From positions 1 to 10,712 of the forward strand of contig CALQPL010000013.1 of the NCBI GenBank assembly GCA_943332445.1: DNA of 10,712 nt. The letters are read 5' to 3'. This stretch comes from Bifidobacterium breve (lineage in GTDB: Bacteria > Actinomycetota > Actinomycetes > UBA12327). How positions within the stretch are numbered: the stretch's first letter is position 1; every line of letters starts with the position of its first letter. Below the pieces are notes generated by a model. It made no database searches, was not told where the DNA came from, and saw only the letters and a list, made by a program, of their open reading frames with translations. Positions 1 through 5,867 of this stretch are shown in pieces. The position numbers and the translations under genes are program-made.

Positions 1-192
1 GATTTTGGGCGGGCCATGCGGATGTCACGCAGCCTGGACTTCGGTTGCGTGTGGATTAACACCCACATCCCCTTCCTTTCAGAAATGCCCCATGGTGGTT
101 TCAAGCACTCGGGCTATGGCAAGGACCTGTCCATGTATGGGTTTGAGGACTACACGCGCATTAAGCACGTCATGGCAAATATTGAGGCATAA
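1..192 (+). CDS. patD: Gamma-aminobutyraldehyde dehydrogenase, C-terminal fragment (5' end outside window)
   Basis: This is the last 63 codons of an NAD-dependent aldehyde dehydrogenase; it reads in frame from base 1 to the TAA at 190-192. The segment INTHIPFLSEMPHGGFKHSG (fragment residues 19-38), followed by GYGKD and ending in MYGFEDYTRIKHVM, is the C-terminal oligomerisation and substrate-tunnel part of the aldehyde dehydrogenase fold. It resembles E. coli YdcW/PatD most closely, in particular the SEMPHGG and SGYGKD words. That family oxidises 4-aminobutanal (from putrescine) to GABA in the cytoplasm. Position just ahead of potD agrees with this role. The catalytic Cys and Glu lie upstream of the window, so the specificity call rests on the C-terminus and context only. 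A betaine-aldehyde or other aminoaldehyde dehydrogenase is the main alternative. Confidence 0.82.
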   Translation, partial: DFGRAMRMSRSLDFGCVWINTHIPFLSEMPHGGFKHSGYGKDLSMYGFEDYTRIKHVMANIEA

Positions 193-265
193 ATACGGCA
201 CAAGGCTGCATTTTTCGCAGTACGTTGTACATACCAAGCACCCCTCGAGTTAAGGGAAAGGCATC

Positions 266-1471
266 ATGAATCAGGAACAGGAAATTACTCCCGAATCCGC
301 CGCCCTTTTACGCGGTGCCATGCAACGTCGAACGGTGCTAGCGGGCGCCGGCGGTGTCGCGCTCGCCGCTTTCTTGGCAGCGTGTGGGGCATCAGGCAAC
401 GGTTCAACACCGTCAACCACGGCTGCTGCTGGCAAGGACCTTTCGGCCACCGAAAAGAAGTTGCGCTGGCAAAACTGGCCGGCCTACATGGACAAAGAAG
501 GTGGAAAGGGATCGACCCTCACCACTTTTGAAAAGCAAAGCGGCGTTGACGTCAACTACACCACCGAGATCGACGACAACATCACCTTCACGAACTCAGT
601 CCAGCAGCAACTTCAGCGTCAACAGCCCACGGGATACGACATTGTGGTGTTGACGGACTGGATGGCGGGCAAGTGGATTGCCAACGGCTGGGCCTTGCCG
701 TTGAACAAGGAAAACATTCCCAACGCCAAGAACTTGCGACCACAGCTGGTGGAAGTCCCCTTTGATAAAGGCCGCAACTACTCGTTGCCGTGGATGAGTG
801 GCTTTGCTGGAATTGGTATTAACAAGAAGGTGTTCAAGAAGCTGACCGGCAAGTCAGAGATCAAGTCCATTGATGACCTGTGGGATCCCAAGCTCAAGGG
901 CCGCATCACGGTGTTGAGCGAAATGCGCGACACCATGGGTCTGATCATGATGAGTCAGGGCAAGGACATCGGTAACTTCACCGATGCAGACTTCCAGGAC
1001 GCATTGGCTGTACTGAAGGACAAGGTTGATTCGGGTCAAGTGCGTCAGGTAACGGGCAACGGCTACCTGCCAGAGCTTGAATCAGGTGCAATTGCCGCTT
1101 CAACGGCGTGGTCGGGTGACGTGGACGGCAACCCCGACTTGGCTTGGTTTGTCCCTGAGAGCGGTGCAACGTACTGGACAGACAACATGTTGATTCCGGC
1201 ACTGGCGTCCCACAAGACCAATGCTGAAAAGGCGATGAACTTCTACTACGACCCCGAAAACGCTGGTCGTCTCATTGCTGGTGGCGTCACGTACGTCACG
1301 CCAGTTCCTTCGGCCAAGCCCACGGTGCAAAAACTCGATGCTGAGCTGGCGAAGAACCCATTGATCTTCCCGTCGGAGCAATTCTTGGCCAACACCCAGA
1401 TCTTTAAGGTTCTTACCGCTGAGGAAAACGACAACTACACCCAACTATTCAACGATGTCGTAGGAGCGTAA
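266..1471 (+). CDS. potD: Spermidine/putrescine ABC transporter substrate-binding lipoprotein (PotD-like)
   Basis: This is the extracytoplasmic polyamine-binding component of the PotABCD importer, 401 residues. The N-terminus has a twin arginine (R21-R22, RRTVLAG), a hydrophobic stretch at 26-39 and a lipobox LAAC with Cys40, so it is predicted to be a lipid-anchored protein, probably exported by Tat. A low-complexity Ser/Thr/Ala linker (about 43-56) follows. The mature part has the usual family landmarks: RWQNWPAYM (67-75), YDIVVLTDWM (124-133), the NYSLPWMSGFAGIGIN hinge region (171-186), DLWDPKLKGRI (204-214) and YWTDNMLIP (303-311), in the same order as E. coli PotD. The start is supported by a purine-rich Shine-Dalgarno at 252-260 (AAGGGAAAG), 5 bases before the ATG. 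The 73-base gap after the dehydrogenase shows no convincing promoter, so read-through from upstream is likely. The exact ligand (putrescine, spermidine, agmatine or another cation) cannot be read from sequence. Confidence 0.93.
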   Translation: MNQEQEITPESAALLRGAMQRRTVLAGAGGVALAAFLAACGASGNGSTPSTTAAAGKDLSATEKKLRWQNWPAYMDKEGGKGSTLTTFEKQSGVDVNYTTEIDDNITFTNSVQQQLQRQQPTGYDIVVLTDWMAGKWIANGWALPLNKENIPNAKNLRPQLVEVPFDKGRNYSLPWMSGFAGIGINKKVFKKLTGKSEIKSIDDLWDPKLKGRITVLSEMRDTMGLIMMSQGKDIGNFTDADFQDALAVLKDKVDSGQVRQVTGNGYLPELESGAIAASTAWSGDVDGNPDLAWFVPESGATYWTDNMLIPALASHKTNAEKAMNFYYDPENAGRLIAGGVTYVTPVPSAKPTVQKLDAELAKNPLIFPSEQFLANTQIFKVLTAEENDNYTQLFNDVVGA

Positions 1472-1475
1472 TTTC

Positions 1476-1491
1476 TCACCACGTTCGGTGA
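1476..1491 (+). promoter_or_regulatory. Intercistronic stem-loop between potD and potA
   Basis: TCACC (1476-1480) pairs perfectly with GGTGA (1487-1491) around a six-base loop. It lies five bases after the potD stop and three bases before the potA Shine-Dalgarno (AAGGAG, 1494-1499). No T-run follows, so it is not a classical terminator. Binding-protein genes are often followed by such a structure, which protects the upstream mRNA and lets binding protein outnumber the membrane parts. That role here is inference from position; a five-pair stem could also be chance. Confidence 0.35.
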
Positions 1492-1504
1492 ATAAGGAGT
1501 GATA

Positions 1505-2674
1505 GTGGCGTCATCGAGTTCATCCGGCAAAGTGGAAGATCTGCGGCTGGTCAACTTAGTCAAGGACTATTCCGGCGTTCGAGCCGTGGATGACATCTCC
1601 TTGACGATTCCGGCTGGCTCGTTTTTCGCTTTGCTGGGACCGTCAGGTTGCGGCAAGACCACGACCTTGCGCATCGTTGCCGGTCTTGAGGATCCTACGT
1701 CGGGACGGGTCTTTATTGGCGAGCAAGACGTCACCATCAAGCCGCCCTATCAGCGTCCAGTCAATACCGTTTTTCAAAACTACGCGCTGTTTCCACACCT
1801 GACCATTCACGACAATGTCGCATTTGGTCTGAAGCGTCGAGGTGAAAAAGACATCGAGACCAAGGTGTCTGACATGCTTGATCTGGTTGAACTATCTGAC
1901 TTGGCTCGACGAAAGCCCGCCCAACTCTCCGGTGGTCAGCAGCAGCGCGTCGCCGTAGCACGAGCGCTCATTAATCAACCGGACGTGCTGCTTCTCGACG
2001 AACCGTTGGGTGCATTGGACCTCAAGCTTCGCCGTCAAATGCAAATTGAGCTTAAGCGCATTCAGGTCGACGTTGGTACGACCTTTGTTCACGTCACACA
2101 TGATCAAGAAGAAGCCATGACGATGGCGGACACCGTTGCGGTCATGAATTCAGGACGCATTGAGCAAATGGGTGCCCCTGAGGAAATCTATGAACTTCCC
2201 AAGACGGCTTTTGTGGCGAACTTCTTGGGTCAAGCCAACCTGATGGAAGCTGAAGTCGTAGATCGCGATGGAGCACAGCTGGTCGTGCAGGCTTACGGCA
2301 ACAAGTGGGCTGTCCCCACGGCGCGGGCGGTTCAAAATGAAGGACAAATCATCGTTGGCATCCGCCCGGAGAAATTGCGCATTGCGTTAGGGGCCGCTTC
2401 CGATACCGAAGCGACCAACTCCATTGTCGGGACGGTTACTGATGCTTCGTTCGTCGGTGTGAGTACTCAGTACTTGGTTCGCACCCCGTGGGGGCAAGAG
2501 CTGATTGCTTTCGAGCAAAACCTCGCGGGTGGAGATCGCATTCGCGTGGGCGACGAAGTCTCGCTGACCTGGGAAAAGTCGCACTCATTCGGACTAGCGG
2601 GCCATGAAAACGTTGACGCCGGAGTCATGGACCTCAGTGGGGCTATTGCTGAAGCTGTGACGGAGTCCAGCTGA
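1505..2674 (+). CDS. potA: Spermidine/putrescine ABC transporter ATP-binding protein (PotA-like)
   Basis: This is the cytoplasmic ATPase that energises polyamine uptake through PotB/PotC, 389 residues. I chose GTG 1505 because AAGGAG at 1494-1499 lies five bases ahead of it; the in-frame GTG at 1499 overlaps that site and is unlikely. All nucleotide-binding elements are present: Walker A GPSGCGKT (45-52), Q-loop Q91 in VFQNYALFPH, signature LSGGQ (141-145), Walker B LLLDEP with D165/E166, D-loop GALD, and switch His199 in VTHDQEEA. From about residue 235 a C-terminal TOBE-type regulatory region follows (VGIRPEKLRI near 283), as in PotA and other polyamine/maltose-type ATPases. The length is normal for the family. 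The neighbouring binding protein and two permeases complete the importer. The stop is one base from the potB start. An ATPase for another small cation (such as PotG or AfuC types) is less likely given the neighbours. Confidence 0.94.
   Translation: MASSSSSGKVEDLRLVNLVKDYSGVRAVDDISLTIPAGSFFALLGPSGCGKTTTLRIVAGLEDPTSGRVFIGEQDVTIKPPYQRPVNTVFQNYALFPHLTIHDNVAFGLKRRGEKDIETKVSDMLDLVELSDLARRKPAQLSGGQQQRVAVARALINQPDVLLLDEPLGALDLKLRRQMQIELKRIQVDVGTTFVHVTHDQEEAMTMADTVAVMNSGRIEQMGAPEEIYELPKTAFVANFLGQANLMEAEVVDRDGAQLVVQAYGNKWAVPTARAVQNEGQIIVGIRPEKLRIALGAASDTEATNSIVGTVTDASFVGVSTQYLVRTPWGQELIAFEQNLAGGDRIRVGDEVSLTWEKSHSFGLAGHENVDAGVMDLSGAIAEAVTESS
2653..2672 (+). promoter_or_regulatory. Stem-loop over the potB ribosome binding site
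   Basis: AGCTG (2653-2657) pairs with CAGCT (2668-2672), and, after a one-base bulge (T2658), GAC (2659-2661) pairs with GTC (2665-2667) around loop GGA. The weak Shine-Dalgarno CGGAG (2661-2665) sits at the tip. The structure lies inside the last codons of potA, ends at the potA stop and stops three bases before the potB ATG. Ribosomes finishing potA would melt it, which would couple potB translation to potA. The pairing is seen directly; the function is inferred. Confidence 0.35.
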
Positions 2675-2675
2675 C

Positions 2676-3584
2676 ATGGCGATTGCCCTGACGCCTGGTG
2701 TTCCCATCGCTCCTGGTGGGGAAGCCCCACCCGAGCGCGTCAAACGCAAAGGCAAGACCGCTTATTTCTTGCTCATTCCGGGTATGGCGTGGTTGGTGTT
2801 CTTCTTTGTTATTCCGTTGGGAAGTTTGTTTCTTACCAGCCTGGAACGGCCGTTGGGGTCAGGCCCTTCCGCGGGCTACGCGTCGGCGCTGAGGTGGCAG
2901 AACTACACCGAGGCTCTTTCGAAGTACGACACAGAATTCCTGCGCTCGTTCTGGTACGCGGGCCTGGCAACCATCTTGTGCCTGATCATTTCGTTTCCAC
3001 TTGCTTATTTCATTGCTTTTCGCGCGGGTAGGTGGCGCAACCTGCTGCTGGTGTTGATCGTTGCACCGTTTTTTTGTAGTTTCTTGATTCGTACGTATGC
3101 CTGGAAGACGATCCTGGCCGATGACGGATTTGTCACCACGGTTGCTAACTCGTTGCACCTGTTACCCGACGACCGAATCCTCGCTACTCCGTTAGCGGTG
3201 GTGTTTGGGTTGGTCTATAACTTCTTGCCGTTCATGGTTCTCCCGCTGTATGCCAGCCTCGAACGCATCGATCCACGATTGATTGAGGCAGCTGCTGACT
3301 TGTATGCCCGGCCATGGATTGGTTTGCAAAGGGTCACCATCCCGCTTGCTATGCCAGGAATCGTTGCTGGAACTTTGCTGACCTTTATTCCGGCCACTGG
3401 CGACTTCATCAACTCTCAGTTGTTGGGTAGTCCACGGACCCGCATGATCGGCAACGTGATCCAGACGCAATTTGCTCGCGATGCGTTGCCAACGGCCGCT
3501 GCGTTGTCCTTTTCGCTCATGGCTGTGATTTTGGTTGTGGTGTTCACCTACATTCGCCGTGCCGGAACAGAGGAGCTCCTCTGA
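2676..3584 (+). CDS. potB: Spermidine/putrescine ABC transporter permease (PotB-like)
   Basis: This is one of the two inner-membrane channel subunits of the polyamine importer, 302 residues. After a Pro/charged cytoplasmic N-terminus it shows about six membrane segments (roughly 29-50, 92-115, 121-140, 172-193, 222-242 and 273-293). The binding-protein-dependent permease (EAA) loop that docks on the ATPase is at about 204-231: EAAADLYARPWIGLQRV, then the conserved IPLAMPGIVAG. The N-terminal segment FLLIPGMAWLVFFFVIPLG and the C-terminal GDFINSQLLG block are typical of PotB rather than PotC. The ATG is one base beyond the potA stop, with CGGAG (2661-2665) ten bases upstream, suggesting translational coupling. 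The 3' end overlaps potC by one base (TGATG). Confidence 0.93.
   Translation: MAIALTPGVPIAPGGEAPPERVKRKGKTAYFLLIPGMAWLVFFFVIPLGSLFLTSLERPLGSGPSAGYASALRWQNYTEALSKYDTEFLRSFWYAGLATILCLIISFPLAYFIAFRAGRWRNLLLVLIVAPFFCSFLIRTYAWKTILADDGFVTTVANSLHLLPDDRILATPLAVVFGLVYNFLPFMVLPLYASLERIDPRLIEAAADLYARPWIGLQRVTIPLAMPGIVAGTLLTFIPATGDFINSQLLGSPRTRMIGNVIQTQFARDALPTAAALSFSLMAVILVVVFTYIRRAGTEELL
3568..3583 (+). promoter_or_regulatory. Perfect 16-base palindrome enclosing the potC Shine-Dalgarno site
   Basis: CAGAGGAGCTCCTCTG is a perfect inverted repeat. As RNA it can fold into a six-pair stem (CAGAGG with CCTCTG) with an AGCT loop. The potC Shine-Dalgarno AGGAG (3571-3575) is inside the left arm, and the palindrome abuts the potC ATG at 3584. 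In the potB frame it lies in the codons GAG GAG CTC CTC and the start of the stop codon. The arrangement suggests the potC start is hidden until ribosomes finish potB. The sequence is a direct observation; the regulatory role is inferred. Confidence 0.5.
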
Positions 3585-4432
3585 TGGCCATTGCAATCGA
3601 GAAAGCCACCGACGCCCGTTTGCCGCTGCATTACCGGTTCACGCGCTATCTTCGCTCGCACTTCATTCCAGCCATTGGAATCTTAGGTTTGATCTACCTG
3701 TTCTTGCCCATTGCTGTGGTGTTTGCTTTCTCCTTTAACGATCGACTGCCCAATGGTCGTGGTTCGGTCAGTTGGGTGGGATTTTCCACTGATGCCTGGA
3801 CGAATATTTGTGTTGACCCAAATATCTGTCGAGCCGTGGGAACAAGTTTGCAAATTGGAGTGTTGGCGACGCTCGCCGGAACACTGCTGGGCACGATGAT
3901 CGCCTTTGCGTTGGTTCGCCACCGCTTTCGTGGCCGGCAATCCACCAACCTGACCATCTTCTTGCCTATGGCCACACCCGAAGTGGTGATGGGTTCATCG
4001 TTGTTGGCCCTGTTCCTGAACACTCGTATCCCGTTGGGGATCGTGACCGTTTTGATCGCCCACATCATGTTCACCATCAGCTTCGTTGTGGTGACGGTTA
4101 AGGCTCGTCTAGCGGTGCTTGACCCGCGGCTAGAACAAGCAGCCATGGACCTGTATGCCGATGAACGCCAAACATTTCGCTACATCACCTTGCCCTTGGT
4201 GGCTCCAGGAATTGCAGCGGCGGCCCTTCTGGCCTTCAGTTTGTCCTTTGACGACTTCATCATCACGTACTTCAACAAGGGCCCATCGATTACCACATTC
4301 CCGGTTTATGTGTGGGCATCTGCGGCTCGTGGAGTTCCACCACAGGTAAATGTGATTGGTTCGTTGATGTTCTTTGGCGCTCTCGCCGTGGTTTTGCTGG
4401 CGCAGTTGGCCGGAAAGGTGAAGCGGCGATAA
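3584..4432 (+). CDS. potC: Spermidine/putrescine ABC transporter permease (PotC-like)
   Basis: This is the second channel subunit of the polyamine importer, 282 residues. Six membrane segments can be seen (roughly 28-50, 90-112, 124-146, 150-172, 204-226 and 254-276). The cytoplasmic EAA loop that contacts the ATPase is at about 184-213 (EQAAMDLYADERQTFRYITLP, then LVAPGIAAA). The stretch FSFDDFIITYFNKGP-like at 218-233 and the VPPQVNVIGSLMF end are hallmarks of PotC. The ATG shares one base with the potB stop (TGATG), and AGGAG (3571-3575) lies eight bases upstream, inside a palindrome. The gene ends three bases before the GTG of the next gene, so the block is transcribed as a unit. Confidence 0.93.
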   Translation: MAIAIEKATDARLPLHYRFTRYLRSHFIPAIGILGLIYLFLPIAVVFAFSFNDRLPNGRGSVSWVGFSTDAWTNICVDPNICRAVGTSLQIGVLATLAGTLLGTMIAFALVRHRFRGRQSTNLTIFLPMATPEVVMGSSLLALFLNTRIPLGIVTVLIAHIMFTISFVVVTVKARLAVLDPRLEQAAMDLYADERQTFRYITLPLVAPGIAAAALLAFSLSFDDFIITYFNKGPSITTFPVYVWASAARGVPPQVNVIGSLMFFGALAVVLLAQLAGKVKRR

Positions 4433-4435
4433 CTC

Positions 4436-5848
4436 GTGGCATCTCCTGCGACCCAGCCATCTCATCCTGCACTGAACAACGTCACCAATATTTCGTTCTG
4501 GCTCGACAATCCCGACCGCCCACAACCGATGCCCGCCCTTGCGGCCGACATATCGTGCGACTTATTGGTGATCGGTGGAGGCTTCACCGGATTGTGGACA
4601 GCCCTGTTGGCCAAACAGGCCGATCCGCAGCGCGATGTTGTTGTTCTTGAAGGCGGAAGCGTCGGATGGGCAGCATCCGGTCGCAACGGTGGTTTTGTCT
4701 CGGCCAGTTTGACGCATGGTTTTCGCAACGGACTCGATCGCTTCCCTGATGAACTCGAAACCTTGATTCGGTTAGGCCAAGAGAACTTAGAGGCGATCGA
4801 ACAAACCATTGCCGAGTTCGACATTGACTGTGACTGGCAGCGTTCGGGCGAACTTGATGTAGCAGTGGAGCCGTGGCAGGTAGATGGCCTGAAAGAAACC
4901 GCCGAGTTGATGATTGAACGAGGAATGCATGTTGAGTTCCTCGATCAAGACAGTGTGCGAGCTCGGTTGAACTCGCAGACGTACCTAGCGGGCTTGCTCG
5001 AACCTGATGCTGTGGCAATCGTTGATCCGGCCCGGTTGGTGTGGGGATTGCGTGATGCTTGCCTCTCGCTTGGGGTGCGCATCTTTGAACAAACACCCGC
5101 GACCGCATTGAAGGCCACCCCGACGGGCATGCTGGCCACGACATCAGCGGGAGATGTCAGTGCCTCGCGTGTGGCGTTGGCGTCAAATATTTTCCCCCCT
5201 TTGCTGCAACGCATCTCTCACTACGTGGTCCCGGTCTATGACTACGTGCTCATGACCGAGCCGCTCACCGCTGAACAACTCGCCAGTATCGGTTGGAATG
5301 GTCGCGAGGGTGTGGGGGATGCTGGCAATCAGTTCCACTATTACCGGTTGAGCGCAGACAATCGGATTCTGTGGGGTGGTTATGACGCCGTGTATTACTT
5401 CGGCGGGAAGGTGAATGCCCGCTATGACGAGCGCACCGAAACCTTTGATGCGTTGGCTCATCAATTCTTTGAGACCTTCCCGCAATTGGAAGGTGTGAAA
5501 TTCACCCATGCTTGGGGTGGCGCGATTGATACATGCAGTCGCTTTACAGCCTTTTGGGGAACAGCCTTCAAGGGCAAGGTGGCTTACGTGGCTGGCTACA
5601 CCGGTCTGGGTGTTGGCGCAACGCGCTTTGGCGCACAGGTGATGCTGGATCTGCTCGATGGAATAGACAACGAACGCACCAGGTTAAAGATGGTGAAGAC
5701 CAAACCTGTTCCCTTCCCACCCGAACCGGTTCGGTTTGCCGGCATAGAACTCACGCGGCGTTCGATTGCCTTAGCTGATCGCCGCGAAGGCAAGCGCAAT
5801 CTATGGTTGCGTACGCTAGACAAAGCAGGATTAGGGTTCGACTCATGA
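4436..5848 (+). CDS. FAD-dependent amine oxidoreductase, DAO superfamily (PuuB-like)
   Basis: This is a cytoplasmic flavoenzyme of 470 residues in the D-amino-acid oxidase/glycine oxidase fold. The FAD-binding Rossmann motif is VIGGGFTGLWTA (45-56), with the acidic strand end VVVLEGG (E72), followed by the GRNGGF flavin-contact motif (82-87) characteristic of the PuuB/OrdL branch. The second FAD contact is GYTGLGVG (387-394). PuuB oxidises gamma-glutamylputrescine to its aldehyde with oxygen; in a pot operon beside an aminoaldehyde dehydrogenase, an amine substrate is likely. There is no PuuA ligase in the window, so a free polyamine or another N-substituted amine remains possible. GTG 4436 begins three bases after the potC stop and keeps the conserved NISFWLDNPDRP lead-in before the Rossmann fold. 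The ribosome site is weak (AAGGTG 4415-4420, 15 bases off), so coupling to potC is expected. The substrate is not determinable from sequence. Confidence 0.88.
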   Translation: MASPATQPSHPALNNVTNISFWLDNPDRPQPMPALAADISCDLLVIGGGFTGLWTALLAKQADPQRDVVVLEGGSVGWAASGRNGGFVSASLTHGFRNGLDRFPDELETLIRLGQENLEAIEQTIAEFDIDCDWQRSGELDVAVEPWQVDGLKETAELMIERGMHVEFLDQDSVRARLNSQTYLAGLLEPDAVAIVDPARLVWGLRDACLSLGVRIFEQTPATALKATPTGMLATTSAGDVSASRVALASNIFPPLLQRISHYVVPVYDYVLMTEPLTAEQLASIGWNGREGVGDAGNQFHYYRLSADNRILWGGYDAVYYFGGKVNARYDERTETFDALAHQFFETFPQLEGVKFTHAWGGAIDTCSRFTAFWGTAFKGKVAYVAGYTGLGVGATRFGAQVMLDLLDGIDNERTRLKMVKTKPVPFPPEPVRFAGIELTRRSIALADRREGKRNLWLRTLDKAGLGFDS

Positions 5849-5850
5849 CA

Positions 5851-5867
5851 GGAGACACGTGGTGTCC
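5851..5867 (+). promoter_or_regulatory. Stem-loop spanning the mmsA Shine-Dalgarno and start codon
   Basis: GACAC (5854-5858) pairs with GTGTC (5862-5866) around loop GTG (5859-5861). If A5853 is bulged, G5852 also pairs with C5867. The mmsA ribosome site AGGAG (5850-5854) touches the left arm, and the preferred start GTG 5862 opens the right arm. It sits directly after the stop of the upstream FAD enzyme gene. This may couple translation, but the stem is short. Confidence 0.3.

Noticed and set aside
206..220. CTGC-N7-GCAG with internal T-run as a terminator between the dehydrogenase and potD
   Set aside because: The stem has only four pairs and the T-run is in the loop, not after the stem, so it would not terminate.
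220..230. GTAC-GTT-GTAC inverted repeat upstream of potD as operator or promoter
   Set aside because: Each half is itself a four-base palindrome, so the repeat carries little information; no -10/-35 pair fits around it. It stays unproven.
1499..1501. GTG at 1499 as the potA start
   Set aside because: It overlaps the AAGGAG ribosome site (1494-1499); GTG 1505 has correct spacing.
3694..4146. Open frame of 150 codons on the minus strand, antisense to potC
   Set aside because: Composition is typical of reverse reading of a membrane protein gene, and no motif or start signal supports it.
4409..4427. GCCG/CGGC pairing around the weak ribosome site of the FAD oxidoreductase gene
   Set aside because: Only four pairs with an 11-base loop, too weak to count with the other junction structures.
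4584..5144. Open frame of 186 codons on the minus strand, antisense to the FAD oxidoreductase gene
   Set aside because: The opposite strand encodes a clear full-length flavoprotein; the antisense translation is rich in Arg, Ser and Pro, has no recognisable domain and has no ribosome site. It is a shadow frame.
5845..5850. ATG at 5845 overlapping the stop of the FAD oxidoreductase gene as the mmsA start
   Set aside because: It is not in the mmsA frame, and the frame it opens has no supported protein.
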